From: Aquatica leii
Lineage: Eukaryota > Arthropoda > Insecta > Coleoptera > Lampyridae
Direction: 5' to 3'
DNA length: 64,000 nucleotides
Assembly (NCBI GenBank): GCA_035610365.1
Contig: CM069436.1
Coordinates: 40,865,117 to 40,929,116, forward strand
Shown: positions 1-13,439 of the stretch, piece by piece
Layout: each line of letters opens with the position of its first letter
How positions within the stretch are numbered: position 1 is the first letter of the stretch
The notes under the pieces: model-generated
Databases searched by the model: none
What the model was told of the DNA's origin: nothing
Seen by the model: only the letters and a program-made list of their open reading frames with translations
Translations under genes and position numbers: made by a program

Positions 1-2750
1 TACCTAGACGTTTAAAGATATAAAACGTTTTAATTTGTTTTAAATGCTTTTATAGCTACTAAAAGCATTAAAATCAACTAACTACAGCTTTAAATTATTC
101 TGGATACACTTTTATAGGTTGAATGTAATTTAAACTAGCGAGAGTATTAATATAGCAAATAATAGGGTAAGAACATGTTTCATTATTAATAATTGTAATA
201 AAATTAATTTATAACAATAATACTCTAATTTTATGGATTATGTAAACACTGCAAAAATATGTTTTTGTTAAAATTAATTTTTTTTATTTAGTTTTTTTTC
301 TAAAATATTTGTTACTGATAAATAAGGTACATTTTTTTTAATATACCTAATACAAAAATGCTGACATCCAAGTAATTACCGATTTTACATATACATGTCT
401 TTGACCCTCTTTCTTAATAATTTTTATCAATGTTGTACTTTTTGTTACATTTGTTAACTGTTAGTCTTACTTTGCTTAACAAATAAATTGTACATGTTTT
501 TGCTAAAAGATATTAGTTCTACTTTTTTATTTCTGTAAAAGTTACGTGTATGATAAAAAAGTCATAAAAGCAATTGGTTGGACAAATTTTGCTATGGGGA
601 TTGTTTTTCAATCGAAGTTGACCAGCATCGGCTTAATGATGACCAAATCAGTAACCTAATAAAGTCAGATAGTTGCGTATCAGTACAAAAAAAACAATTA
701 AACTTGTTAAAAAGCTTTATATTTGTATTCCACTTGAATTGAAAGAAATTTATTTAACAACGCGCATCTACGTTTGCGGTTTGCATCTTAAACATAACAA
801 ATTTGATTCTTTTTTGAAACATATCATTACTGGCAGTATAAAATGAATTGTGTACAGGTTAAAGTTATTTCCGTACAAATCAAACCCATTACCGTACAGG
901 ATAATAAATAATAATAACATAATTTAGAAGACTTTAACAAATATTCCGTGCATCACAAATTATAAAATTGGTGAACGAAATCAATGAGGGTCATGTAGAA
1001 GGTATTGCATTACTTTTATAACGTAAAAAGAGTGACTTATAAATTACATATTTTAGGTTATATTCGTAAACGTTGACATTTAGTAGTGACTTTCTTGTAA
1101 TGAAATGTAAATATTATTTAGAAGTTGAAAGTAAATAGAATAAGTAAAATTTCTAATTTGCAACTTAATTGCTTGTTTTCTTGCAGGGTTTTCTTTTGAT
1201 GAGAAGGAAATGTTAACAGTAATTTATCGGACTTTTGCAGTGTTATAATCAGATTAAGTAATCCAATCTTTGAAATAAAATTACTCATTTTATAATAAGA
1301 TGCTCAAACTAACTTAAAGAAGTTGGCATTTATTCAAAATCAGTCTTTTGAACTGCATGACAATTCAGAAGTAATCAATTATCTTTTGGCGTTCATTGAT
1401 AGTTGCAATATACCAAAATGTTTCTTTTGCACATCCCTGATGATATCTGTTTATTATTTTTCCATATAATAATACAGTTTTCATAAGTATTTATGTATAC
1501 TTTCACTACATATTATATTATAATCTTAGAAAAATAATCTATTTGCACATTGTCCCTACCTTGTTTACCATTTTTTACTCATTATACAATATACTATAAT
1601 AAATTTTAAGCTGGTGTGTAGGCAACTTTCCATTCACGTTCGTGTTTACGGTAGATTTTCTTCCGTAAACAACTACATTACTTGAATCTATTTAGAATTA
1701 TACATTCAATACCCAAAATGTACAAACACGCAAAAGATGTCTATTTCTGCAAAAAGTTAGCGTATTTAAAAGATTAGTGAATTTTTTTGTTTTATGCGTG
1801 GTTTTAAAAAATATATTTATGTTGTTTTGTTTTTTGGCTCTGTAATGTATCCTAACTGTAGTAGAAACCTTGTTACTTTGATTAGACAAACGAACCGATT
1901 AATTATCACTTTCTAACGTTATAACGCAATTTTCTGTTTGCGGTACATAAACTAAACTTCCAACTTCTATACCAATAAGCAAGGCAGTAAACGTTTCCGA
2001 AGTAAAGCAACTAAGCCAGAGAAAAAAACAATAGAATTGCTTGTCACCAGTACTGATGCAAATGTTAGAAAATAAATCTTACGTTGAGAGTGCCAAAAAT
2101 TTCTAACACAGTAATCGTGAAAAGGTGAAAAAGTAGATTTTAAACTCAGCCTGTTATGTTAAAAATGCTTTAGTGTAATGTTTGTCCCCTGTATAAAATT
2201 TATTCTTGATACGCCTACTTTTTGTTGTTGAGTAGAGATACAATGTCAGATTTTAAATTACAGTTTTTTCTTCCGGTAAAGTTTGAATAACGCAGCTTTT
2301 ATCGTTAATTGTATTACGCACATCTATGTGAATATGAATTAGAATATTGTTGTGATCTAAGTGAAAGTCTTTACTTGGTGTAAGCATCTCTTGTGTTTGT
2401 GATTTATTTTCATTATTCTGTAATTGTCTGTAACGGGTTTCCATACCCCCACACGTTTTCATTGACTGTGGAGATATCAGTACATTTGTATTTAGGGAAA
2501 ATTTCTATGACGTCACGTCACCATAGTTAATACTATTTACACTACCTTTGATATCGCATTGGAGAAAAGAATTACCGAACTTATGAAATTTATTTGAGAG
2601 AAACGCTGGGCATTGGTTTCCCGTGAGTTATCGTATAATTAAAAAGGGGTTTACTTATGATACTTTGTTAGATTTCAATTAAGTTTTAGGGTACGGTTTG
2701 ATTCTCTAAACTTTCGAGTCTGTATATTTGCATTATAATTTACAAATGTA
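1..2750. other. AT-rich sequence without recognised gene
   Basis: Very AT-rich, with no reading frame I can tie to a family. A short plus-strand stretch near 725-820 has a Cys-Gly-Leu-His arrangement faintly like a THAP zinc finger, but it is too short and isolated to call. Probably intergenic or intronic DNA with unrecognisable old repeats. Confidence 0.5.
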
Positions 2751-2759
2751 AATTTAATT

Positions 2760-4330
2760 TGCTTCTGAATATCAAAGTTAGACTTGGTTATGCGACGTGT
2801 TGCCCTGTCGTATGCGTAGTTATTTTATCTTTTATTCTGGTGTAAATGGTGTTGTTTTTTAAAATTGGAATAAGTCTTTTAGTTAATCCAAGAACGTTTA
2901 TGATTTTAGTGTATTCGTAATTAAATGTAGTGTTAGTTTGGGTCGATAGTGATGGTATGATATTTGTGTTGTTTGTATAAAATAAAATTTTGTTAATTAG
3001 GTTATTGGGGTAATTATTATTTTTTAGAATGTTTTTTAAGATGTTAAGGTTTTTGGAATGAAGTTGTGGACTACTTAAACTAATGATTTTGTTTTTCATA
3101 GATTTGATAATGTTAAGTTTTTGATGAATGCATGTTTCGATAGATAGTTAATGGTACGGTTAGATGCTATAGGTTTAATATACCAATCCGTTAACAAATA
3201 GTTGTTATGTTTAATCAACCTAATATCTAAGAACGACAAGGAACCATGACTCTCGACCTTGTAAGTAAAACTTAGATGTGGATCAAAACTATTAAAGATG
3301 TTAAAGTGTTAAGAATCTCGTTCTGGGGTATGCAAACGATGACATCGTCGACATAACAAAACAAAAATGTGAGTTGGAAAGTGAGTTTATTAAGTACAAA
3401 CTCCAATAAGTCAAGCATGACTAAATTAGCTAAAGCGGGAAATGCTCGATTGCCCATTGCAGTGCCAAATTTTTGTATATAAATATTGTCTTTAAACGAG
3501 AAATAACTGGAGTCAAAAAGAAATTTAATAATGTCGGTAAACTCTAAGTATTCAAGTAACGTATGACTTTTAAGATCTCTCCAGTATTTATGGATTAATT
3601 TCAGAACTAGTTCTTTTGTGATGTTGGTGAACAAAGATGTAACATCGAACGAAATTATACAATTATCAGTTGGAATTATAATGTTTTTAGTTTTATCAAC
3701 AATTTCATGTGAATTAGATATATGGTGATAAAACATATAAGAAATGTTATTAATGATATTAGAAATAAATTTAGACAGCTGATGATTCGGTGCACCTATG
3801 CACGAAACAATCGGTCTAATAGGATTGTCGTATTTATGTGTTTTAATTAATCCATAAAATTTTGGTGGTGTACTGCTATATGTGACTATTTTTTTGTAAG
3901 TAATTAGATCAATACGTCCTTTGTTAAGTAAATAATTAGCTATGTTATTATTTTCGTTTTGAAATTTAGTTGTCGGATCTAAGTTCGTTTTTCTGTAAGT
4001 GTTGTAAACTTTTCCTTTACATTCGTTTCTTTGTATAATAACCGTAGCCTTTATCTGATTTAAGTATCAATAAATCCTTGTGGATTTTTAAAAAAACGTT
4101 TAGTAGCAGTTACCAAAGATTGAATAAAACGGTCTTGAGTATTACAAATTGTTTTTGTTATTTTTGTTTGTAAAATTAGTAATGACATTAACTATTTTGC
4201 CTCTTAACCTTTCTTGATCTTCTTCTTTGTGGTGATTAAGTCCTCTGTGTCCTTTATAAGATTAGCTATAGGTGAATGGTAAATAAACATCTGTTAAATT
4301 GTAAATTCACCCTGCTTTAGACACGTTTAA
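2760..4330 (-). pseudogene. Penelope-like element reverse transcriptase, degenerate
   Basis: Remnant of a Penelope-like retroelement polymerase, which copies element RNA into DNA at chromosomal targets. On the minus strand, in order: the RT palm entry (FDVTSLFTNI, near 3650), the ALANLVMLDLLE block (near 3420) and the catalytic YVDD box (near 3350), the last inside a 154-residue open stretch (3272-3736). Upstream at 3740-4000 is the segment with a PIRPIVSCIGAPNHQLSKFI-type block. Downstream at 2788-3099 is a 103-residue open stretch matching the RT thumb and linker. The frame breaks several times between these blocks. The C-terminal GIY-YIG nuclease expected next is absent: similarity stops where that domain should begin, so this copy is 3'-truncated. 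Family assignment rests on motif order and is firm; end points are approximate. Confidence 0.8.
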
Positions 4331-4454
4331 ATTGTGGTTATGATATATATGTAGTTTTTCGAATTTTTTTAACAATTGTGTTTTCTTTCGCCATCTCCTA
4401 CATTTGAGGGATTCAAACACCTTTCTGATTTTCTTTTCTTTACGATCATTTAAA

Positions 4455-4775
4455 TAATTTTGCATCAATTTTCGAAATTATTTTTCGTGTTTAAATTTAT
4501 TTTAACTTGAGTCATTTAAGTCAATAAAAAATAAAAAGGTTATACGTTTTAAGTCTATTTTTTGGTTTATTATTTCCGACTGTTGTTTGTTGTTTATTTT
4601 CGAGATAAAAGTATTTTAAGATTTTGCATCGATTTTTAAAATCATTTTTCGTTTTTAAATTTATTCTAACTTGAGTCATTTTGGTCAATCTTATCGTTAT
4701 ACGTTTTAAGCCTATTTTTTGGTTTATTTCCGACTGTTGTTTATTTCCGAGATAAAAGTATTTTAAGATTTTGCA
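4455..4775. repeat. Two-copy tandem repeat, period about 160 bp
   Basis: Two diverged head-to-tail copies, starting near 4460 and 4620. Each has the landmarks TTTTGCATC, ATTTTTCG, AACTTGAGTCATTT, TATACGTTTTAAG, TTTTTTGGTTTATT and GAGATAAAAGTATTTTAAG in the same order, and a third partial start lies at 4770. It lies directly upstream of the Penelope-like remnant in that element's orientation, so it may be part of its pseudo-LTR. The 95-residue minus-strand reading frame across it is a by-product of the duplication. Confidence 0.7.
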
Positions 4776-4809
4776 CAATTTAGTCTGTTGTTTTATTATT
4801 AAATGCAAT

Positions 4810-6560
4810 TTTGTTTTTTTGAAAATTTTGTTAGTGGAACGTGTGGTAGTTTATCAAAGACGACGCGGTTGGTTACTGAAATAGCGATGAAATAGTAATT
4901 CTAGAAAACATAGTAACAAAAATTATAATTTAGCGCGTGACGCAATGGGTGTTTGACTCTTTAAGGATCGTAAAATTGTGTGTAAACCCGAGTTTGAAAT
5001 TTTTGTATACACCAATTAGTTCTTCACTTCATATGAGCTTTCGTTAAGGATTATGTTTGGGTGATGTTTTGTATTGTTAAAGACAACAATTTCCAATTTG
5101 CATTTTGCGTTTAAATTAATGTTGTACGTCTTTTGCATATATGTATAACAACTTCCTTACTTGAATGTGTCTATTTTTTGTATCTGTTTTTGTGCTTAGC
5201 TTGATTTATGCGCATTAATATTAATATGACTTGCGATATTTAATTTTTCTCTTATACCTAAAGTAATTTGTTTTGGTTTTGTGGCTACTGGAGCTAAATG
5301 TTTCTGTGATTAAATTGTTACCTATTGCTTTAAAGAATGGAATTAAAACGCAAAATATTTTATTTGTACTAAATATTTTCCAATTTTTGATCTTGGGCAT
5401 TCATTTCTAGAAAACTATGCACTTTGTTTTAGATTTTTGCTTGAAACATTGAGCTTTCTTTTCTCCTATTTCTTTAGTAGGTATTAATAAACTATCTTTA
5501 AACTCTCACTTGTCGTCTGATGAACAAGTTTTTTAACATTTTTTTTCTTAAGATATCGGTTTGGAGTAAACTAGTGGAACAAAACAACCGCTGCTTTCAA
5601 ACAAGAATTACTAAAACTTTCTTGCCAGCAACGTGCTTCGCAATGGTTAGATACTGGTTTAGCAAACTACATGTTTGACACTTTTATAGATCACTATAGT
5701 CAACAGTTTTTTGAAATAATAGATTATTTGGGTCTTGTTTAACTTCTAGGGCTAATTCCTCCGCAACAACTTTTTTGCAAATTCTAGATTTATTAATGTC
5801 TGAAAAATGTAATCAAATAGACGACTTCTACTAGTTTTTTTTACGCAGACTATATTGAAAAAAACTATTGTGTTGTAAAACAGTGCTTTTACATATCTTT
5901 TAATTTAAAAAAAAAATTATTTTTGATTTTGATAAAGCAATGAGTTTTATCACGTAGTATAAAATAAAATATAACCCTATGATCTACATTTTTTTTACTC
6001 TTTATTTGTTATCTCTTGTCTACACACGCCCAACATCCCTCTCGTTACGCCGCTGACGTATGAGGTATTATTTATTATTATGTTATAAGACTAAACATTA
6101 TTAGATCAACAGTTTTCAAACTGATTAATTTTTTGAGGTATAAACTTTCTGTTGTTATTTCTGTCGGAACAGAAAATCATAAAATCCCACAAAATTTTAT
6201 ACAAGTCGGCGTCTATAGATCGTACTGTTCGGCATACATACTGCAATCTTATTGTTTAACCAAAATGTTATTTAATTTTACTTAGTTTTTTTTTTAATCT
6301 GGTGGTAAACAGTTTTTATTTTCTGCAAAAACAATATATTTAGGCATAAAGGGTAGTCTTAATATTAAGATTTATTAATAACAAATAAATAATTAGAAAA
6401 TTGTAAATTAGTACAGAAGGTAAAAAAGCGTTTATTGGATTTAATGGCAGCGAAAGTTGATGATCTATTGACAACTATAAAATAGGTTATAAACATTGTC
6501 GGTACAATTGTGGAAAACAAACAGAACTAGCGGACAGGTGTTTTGTTGTTTAGGAACTCA
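4810..6560. other. AT-rich stretch without recognised gene
   Basis: No family recognised. At 6037-6054 the minus strand reads CAGCGGCGTAACGAG, which resembles the terminus of several cut-and-paste elements (CAGYGGCGTA type), but no partner end was found. Confidence 0.45.
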
Positions 6561-6574
6561 TCAGCGCTAGGATA

Positions 6575-6880
6575 CACCAATGTGTTTCCACAACCATACT
6601 GACAGACAACCTTACTCTTCAATGTCGTGTAGACATTACCAACATATTTAAAATGTTTTTTGAACGCCAGCCTGTGGTAAAAAGGCCATGTATGATATAT
6701 ACAAAACTATAATTTAGGAAGGAAGGTTCAATTGGAAGAAACGGCACTAGAAGCTGGTTAGCCAGCAGGCCAGATATTATTTTGTGGACTTTTTTCTGGA
6801 GCTATGTGAAAGGTGAAGTATACAAAACGCGACGTTTAGACGTTTGTGATTTATCTAATAAAGGAAGTAAGTATTATCTA
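6575..6880 (+). pseudogene. Tc1/mariner-superfamily transposase C-terminal fragment
   Basis: A short plus-strand relic of the second half of an IS630/Tc1/mariner-type DDE transposase. Near 6735-6865 the frame reads GRNGTRSWLASRPDI followed by LWTFFWSYVKGEVYKTR. This matches the order of the usual block: Ile-Gly/Ser-Arg-Asn/Arg-Gly, then Arg-Ser-Pro-Asp-Leu with the third catalytic acid, then FFLWGYVK. Upstream sequence from 6575 resembles the preceding block only with frameshifts. Nothing recognisable remains of the N-terminal half. Assignment depends on a few residues. Confidence 0.45.
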
Positions 6881-9560
6881 ATGTACTTGAAAAGAATGTG
6901 CAGAATAGCAATTTTATTTAACTTCAGTAATTTACTACGCGGTATCCGATAACATTATTTTGCAATTATTTTTATTGGTGTCTGCAAATCGCTGAGAAGA
7001 AATTTGCATTTAGAATAGTTTATTCTTATTCGTGGTGTCAACAACCCTAAGAGACTACACGTCCGTAATTTACAATTTATTTTGCTAAAAATATTGATTT
7101 TTTAAAATGTTTTATTGGAAGTTTTGTTTTAACATTTTTTGCTTGTATTCATGCTTTAATTTTACCTGCTAAAATAACAACCCGTTAATCTGATATACTC
7201 TGTGTAATTATTTGCTTTTTGTGTATTCAATTAAAGAGAAAATAAACTCAAATTTTTCTCATTTAAACCAATTAAAAAAGCAAAACATAAATAAAAAAAT
7301 ATTTTTTTTTATAATAATTATTGTTTTAGTAAATTTATTTGTAACAAAACTAAAAATAACTAATCAAAAATACATTTTATACTTTAAATTAAATTTTTTA
7401 AAAAATTGTTTTTACTACTCAACAATTATTATATTGTTAAACTGCAATTTTTGTTATGACAAGCGTTAGGATTTTTTTATTAATGTTTAAAAAGTCTATG
7501 TAAATTTAGGCATCAACATAGTTAAATTGTAAATTTTAATTTTAAAATACAAACTTGAAAAAATTGAAATTGCTATTTCTATCAAATGTTGGATGATATT
7601 TAGTTGTATTAGTATGCTATATCTAATTCTAGTTGCGTGTAAAAAAATAAAATTGTTGTTTACTACGCTATAAATTACTTTACACATTACATGTCGATTG
7701 TTTGCCGAAGAAAAACGTAAGTTTCTACTAATTCTTAAAGCTCCTGCAGTCATAAATAAACTTTAGTTACTGTTACAACTTATTAATGTCGAACGTTTAA
7801 TAAATACGGTTCAAATTTATAGAACTTTACAAAATTACAAAGAGAATTTTTTATTTTGTAGTAAAACATTTTTGCTACCAATAAATAATTAAAATTACGT
7901 AATAATTGATCTCTTATTTTTAAGAAAAAAATGTTTAAACGTTATATTTTTAGAATACTAATTTAAACATATATTCTTTTAAAAAAAAATTTATAAAGAT
8001 TTTAATATATTATATCAAATTTACTTTTAAATTTTTTCTAAGAATTGTAAGATACATTTTTACACAAAAGCAATGCAAAAAAAAGTATTTTTAAGGTTTC
8101 AATTTATATTATATTTCATTTTGGTAAAATATTAAATATTACGATTTTATAATAAATAATTATATTTCATTATATGTATTATTATTAATTATATGTTAAG
8201 TTAGTTAACTTAAAAATTTTATTTTGAGTATTTATTAATATAAATGTATGTATATAATTTGTCTATTTTTTTAGTGTTAATTGCAGTGACTTTTTTCGAC
8301 CCTTCAAAGATCATTTGTAATAAACAACGTTTTGGCAAAATTACATTTGCCATTTGTAGGTATTGGATAGCTGTTTGCTAACTCTCTTCTTAATTGGTGC
8401 TTCTCATGAACCGTTTCAGTTTCATACGTCGTTGCACCTGATTAGTTAAGCGAGTAATTAAACTTTAAGCGTTTAAATGAAAATTAACTGCTAAAATAAT
8501 AAAAACTAACAAAAATAAATAAAAACGTTTAATTATATTATTAAAAAGTCAGGAGGCTTTTGCAATTTTTATTCTTTCTAACTAAAAAGTATTTTGATTT
8601 ATTAATTTTGTTTGAAAAAATAGTTTAATTTATTAACTGAAAAGTTAAACAAACTTTTTAAGCATAAATACATTTTAAATAAAGACGAAATTACTAAAAT
8701 ATTTTATTTATAAATTGTATGTACTCATATATTAATATTAGTAAGTAAAACAAAAAGTTTAAACGTTTCTGTTTAAAAACTCACCATTATGTATTTAAAA
8801 TTAGGAAAAAATTAAAATTTTAATTGGTAAATGTTGTTCATCTGCATTTTGTAAACTTTATAAACAAATGACATAAAAAAACATTTATGTTATAATACAA
8901 AAAATATTTACTAAAGACTAAACTACAGTTATTTTATTCACATCTACCTAACATCACATTTAAATATTTTGTAAAAAAAAACGATAAAATATTTTATCTA
9001 CAGAGGAAACCAAGGTAGCAGGTATTTTACAAATAATTTATGTCAATCAATTTTTTTTTAACTGAATCAACTTTGGAATAAAAAAATCATCTAAATTCTT
9101 TAATAAAACATGTTTCTTGAATTTTATAGCTGAAGAAAAAAAAAATAAAAACGTTTTCCAAACGTAAAAAAAGCATACGTGTTTTGACCAAATTTAGTTT
9201 AAACCAAAATTTTTACCTTCTAGATATACAAAAAGTTTAAGTCCGTGTAATCTTTACCCGCGAGTAAAGTAAAACTTTTTTTGTCGTTTGTGACGAATGT
9301 TACTAAAAAGAAAAAAATTAAAATTAAAAAAAGAGTTCTTAATAATTCAGGTTGTTAATTTTTTTTGTTTTTGTATTTATTAGTAAGAGAGTAAAATATT
9401 CTTAGGACTCTATAAGTGTACAAAATTTCTGTTGTCATTTTTCTTTTTTAATAATTTAATTTATACATAATTGCATAAAATTACACAAAAATTTTCTATA
9501 TTTCTAAAATGTTACATTTAGTTAAATGAACACAAAAAATTCCCAGTATTTTAACTGTAA
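6880..9560. other. Extremely AT-rich stretch
   Basis: Long A and T runs; the two 85-residue open frames at 7212-7469 (+) and 7496-7753 (-) are low-complexity and unlike any family. Nothing supportable. Confidence 0.5.
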
Positions 9561-9569
9561 CCAACTTGT

Positions 9570-10350
9570 ATGTCAGTGGTCGCAAATTTTATTTGATATC
9601 ACTGTTACTGTGCACTATATTAAACCGACGTCCTCGTCATAAAATTAACTTTGATTTTGTTATTCGAACCGTCTGCTTCTAAACTAAACTTTGATTTGTC
9701 TATTCAAACAGCTTGTGTCTATACCGAAGTACTTCTCCGACTCTAATCGTAAAATCACTAAGCGGTTTACTTCGTTTGTTTTGTCTACCGTTTATTTTTT
9801 GCCATGTTCAGTTTTCGTTTCTGAATTCGATTTTTAGTTTACCGTTTGTTTTCGCTAGAATTAATATTATTATTAGTTCTAATTGTTTCTAGTGCATTTA
9901 ATTACTTGTAAAGAACTAATCGAGCATAGTCGATCTCCGATGCGTTTTCAGTTAGTTTCTTTTTGCCACAGACAGCAAGCGTAAAAGAACACCTTGGCGG
10001 ATGAGGTCAGTATCAGTTCCCCTCCGCAATTTTAGAGAGCGTAACGAGATTACCGTGGCGCTGTTTACAACGTTACTTTCTTCATATCATTCCGTTAGCT
10101 TTGTAAAAGGAACTCCGCAGCAAACTATCACCGATTGTTATTTACATTAGATTAACAACTTAGCTGTAATACGTTTGCTGCAGTTAATCCACTATTAACT
10201 ACCGGAAGTTATTTAATTAACTCAAAAATTAAAAACCACGTCTTTAGCTTTGTTTTATTATAAGTATTTAGTGACAGAACTACTAAAGGACACCACAAGC
10301 GTCTTACAGGCTCAATTACCGCCGCCGATACTATTTATTTCTAAAATTTA
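9570..10350. other. CpG-richer patch, possible promoter or non-coding exon
   Basis: Against the surrounding AT-rich sequence this block carries many CpG dinucleotides (for example clusters near 9628-9640, 9740-9775, 9925-9945, 9975-10065 and 10315-10330). A direct duplication of about 55 bp built on TTAACTTTGATTTTG / TAAACTTTGATTTGT lies at 9645-9715. No coding frame is evident. It could be a host promoter with an untranslated first exon or a fragment of a GC-richer element; the sequence does not decide. Confidence 0.3.
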
Positions 10351-13010
10351 CGTTTTATTTTTGTACAGACGATTATTTCACAATTATTATATTTATTTTA
10401 TTTTGTACAATGGCAATAAACTCATATGAACGTGGCTTATTTTAATTCTCCGACTTGACGCTACTAACACTATACTAATAACGTATAGCTGGTTGCATAA
10501 GCTGTAGTTAAAAATGTGTTTTTGTATAACGTATAAACAATCTTGATCACTGTACGAATATCTCGTTTTAATTTATTATTCCAATTACATAAACCGAAAT
10601 GCGGTCATTTAACAAACTTTTTATTAAAAACATTACAAAATAGAAACGAAAAAATATACTCATTTTGGTACAAAATACAACACATTGCATTTATTAAATG
10701 ACATACAATATGACCAAGAACAATAAGTAATTAATCAGCGTTACATAAGGTTTTACTTTTTTCAGTCTCTTGCTCATCCTTATTGGAATCATTATTATTT
10801 TCTGCAGACGTCAAACTTTCTACAACTTTATTAACTAAACCATCTGCTTTCTACAATTCTGCACAAAAGTTTAACACATGCTTGCACCGCCTTTTCCCAT
10901 CTACATTTGTTAAATCGCATTTCTAACTAGCTTTTTATTATTAATACATTGTTGTGCGATATTATTCAATGCAACTTTTTTTTTCATAATAGAACGTTTC
11001 TTGTAATAAAATTTAAGGAAGTTTAGAATCACTTTTATTTGGAATTATTTATTAAAAAACTACTTTTAATTTATCGAAAAAATCAATAACAATACGAAAA
11101 ATTTTTTGCTTCAGAATGAACAATTTTTCGGCTTCTGTTTTCTGCGGTTTAAAATTTACCAAATTTTGTAAATGTAAATGTAAATTGTGATAGATTGTTT
11201 TAAAAGAACAGAAGTTGTACACAAACAAAACAAAAATTTAAATATAAAAGCAAGAACTAATATGAATAGCTAAAATAACAACGTAAATAGAAACCAACAA
11301 AAAATGTACTTTAACAAATCCCAATACACAATTTGTTTTTTAAGTTATTTTTCATACTTTCCGCGTTTTTTGTAAGCTTGATTGCACAGTAGTTTTAAAA
11401 TTGTGGAAACCACGAGAACTGCTACGTGACGTTAATTTTTATTTAAATAATAGAACAATTAATATAAAAACAGATCAAAAACGTAGATGACCATAAAAAA
11501 TGACATAAAATATGCAACTGCTTATGCTAAAATATGTAAAATTATGCATTAATGAGTCAATTTTTACGTAAAGCTAATTACGCAAAGTAAGAATTTTAAA
11601 ACAGACAAGTAGTTGTCACATGAATATCAGATTTAATAACAGAAATACAGAATAATTTATGCAGCTGTAAATAAGATCTCTGTAAAATTTACCGGAGTTT
11701 AGAATTACATTCTATACAAAAAAAATTACTTTGAAGATACTAAGATATAATAAGTAATCAAATTGCCCTTGAACATATAATTTATTTAGTTATAATATAC
11801 ACGCATTTCCCACAATTTTTTTTTCACAAATTTTGCAGTTATCATTTCATTTATTTGCACATTTTTTAATTTATCGGCAAGTTTCAAAATATATTTTCGA
11901 CGACTAATTAGTACATAAATTGTAAATTATCTTTAAATATATTGCTGCTAAATCAGATACGTTAAAAAATACTTATAAAAGCTACCTCTTGGAAGACAAT
12001 TTACTTGTATAATTATTTGCCATTTAGTTTAAAACATTTACACTATATTTTGTATTGTTGTAGAATTTTACGGTTTTTTGGTAGTTTCTAGTATCCCTCA
12101 TCAATCGTTGGAAATTATTGATTCTACTAAGAATGCATACATTTTTTGATCTTTTTGCTTAATAACTTGTTGGAGGAATATCGTCACATACAAAAACTGG
12201 TATAAACCTTCTACTTCTATTTACAGTTCAAACTAGTAATGTCGACACGTTTTGCAAACTTTTAGCCAAATTGAGAAATGTAAAAAAGATATCCACATTC
12301 TTTCTTTTTTTTAGAAAAAAAAATATTTATTTTATCACAATATGTTTAGATAATAAAATATTAAGTGGCCTTGAATCGTTTTTGCTCAAGTAGGGGCATT
12401 CAAGATATATTTTGTTTCAACGTCAGCTGCAATCTAAAGCTTCTTCTATCGGGTTTGTTACTCATATGATGAGTGCATGGACATCTGGTTTATGTAGAAA
12501 ATAGTTGTTTACCAATTGTAATGTTTGTTTGCAATCACTAAAAAATGTATTCCATACTTTAGATACTGCAGCAAACCTATCAAATTTTTGATGATCTCAA
12601 AGAGTTGATTGAGTCAAATCAAATAAATCGCTTCATTTTTGCACATTGTAATTCAAAAAAATTAAGCTCCCATCTTTTGTTTTGCAATTGATCCATTAGA
12701 AAGTTTTTAGCACTATTTATCTATCTCACGAACATACAAACAAGGTATAAACGCGTCAAACTTTTCTAAAAATGTTTTACATAGACTGCTACCAAATTGT
12801 CTAATTGCTTTAGTTTTAGTATACCTACAAATATTATGCAGCATAGAATTGTCAAAAAAAAACCTACCAAGAACTTGCACAAGTATTGTCAACGTTTTGT
12901 TTAGCATATCCAGTTAGCCCAGCTTCTTCTCTAAGTATGTTATGACGAGATATACGTCCACGACCGTTATTTAAATTATTCAGAATTTTCCATTTAGTAC
13001 CGTCAGCTGC
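10350..13010. other. Unassigned AT-rich stretch
   Basis: Minus-strand pieces near 10730-10990 and 12540-12910 look like decayed coding sequence (a 64-residue open stretch at 12713-12907), but I recognise no family and see no splice sites. No RNA genes seen. Confidence 0.4.
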
Positions 13011-13014
13011 ATTA

Positions 13015-13346
13015 TGTTATTACACTAGAATTTGATGTTCTTAGAAAACTGGATAAATGTTTATATTTCTCATTATTACTACATAGGTCCTATTTTGACA
13101 TTGTACTTAAGTAAACCTATACGTCAAGAAACGTGCATTAAAAACAAATACGTTCCTTAAGAGGTATTTCTGACTAACCGTTGCAAAGTATTTGTAATTT
13201 ATGTAACTACTCGTAATACATGTTAAGCTATTTTCTTTAAGGTGATAATAAAATGCCTATACTGTTATTTCTTTGTATTTGTGCATCTAAGTTTTCTCTT
13301 CCTAAACTATCATTTGTTCTCTACGTGGGAAGTACCTGTAGTAACG
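13015..13346 (+). repeat. Probable 5' LTR of the BEL/Pao element
   Basis: About 332 bp starting TGTTATTACA and ending TGTAGTAACG. The two ends are near-perfect inverted repeats (8 of 10), as in LTRs that start TG, and the right end abuts the primer-binding site TGGCGCC. The final CA has become CG. No second LTR is present for comparison. Confidence 0.45.
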
Positions 13347-13353
13347 TGGCGCC
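13347..13353 (+). other. Retrotransposon primer-binding site (TGGCGCC)
   Basis: TGGCGCC directly follows the proposed LTR end and lies about 90 bp upstream of the gag-like reading frame. This is the usual core of a tRNA-primed minus-strand start site in LTR elements. Confidence 0.5.
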
Positions 13354-13439
13354 TACAAATACTTTTCTTCAACTTAGTCTTTGACTTCTAGCGAGTATAT
13401 TTTTTACTTTGTCTAGCTAAACGTAATAGTGCTAACGAA

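Noticed and set aside
725..820. Short THAP-like Cys/His pattern on the plus strand
   Set aside because: Only a few residues fit, no partner Cys pair or downstream THAP motif, and no open frame.
7212..7753. Two 85-residue open frames
   Set aside because: A/T-driven low complexity with no domain, start context or splice sites.
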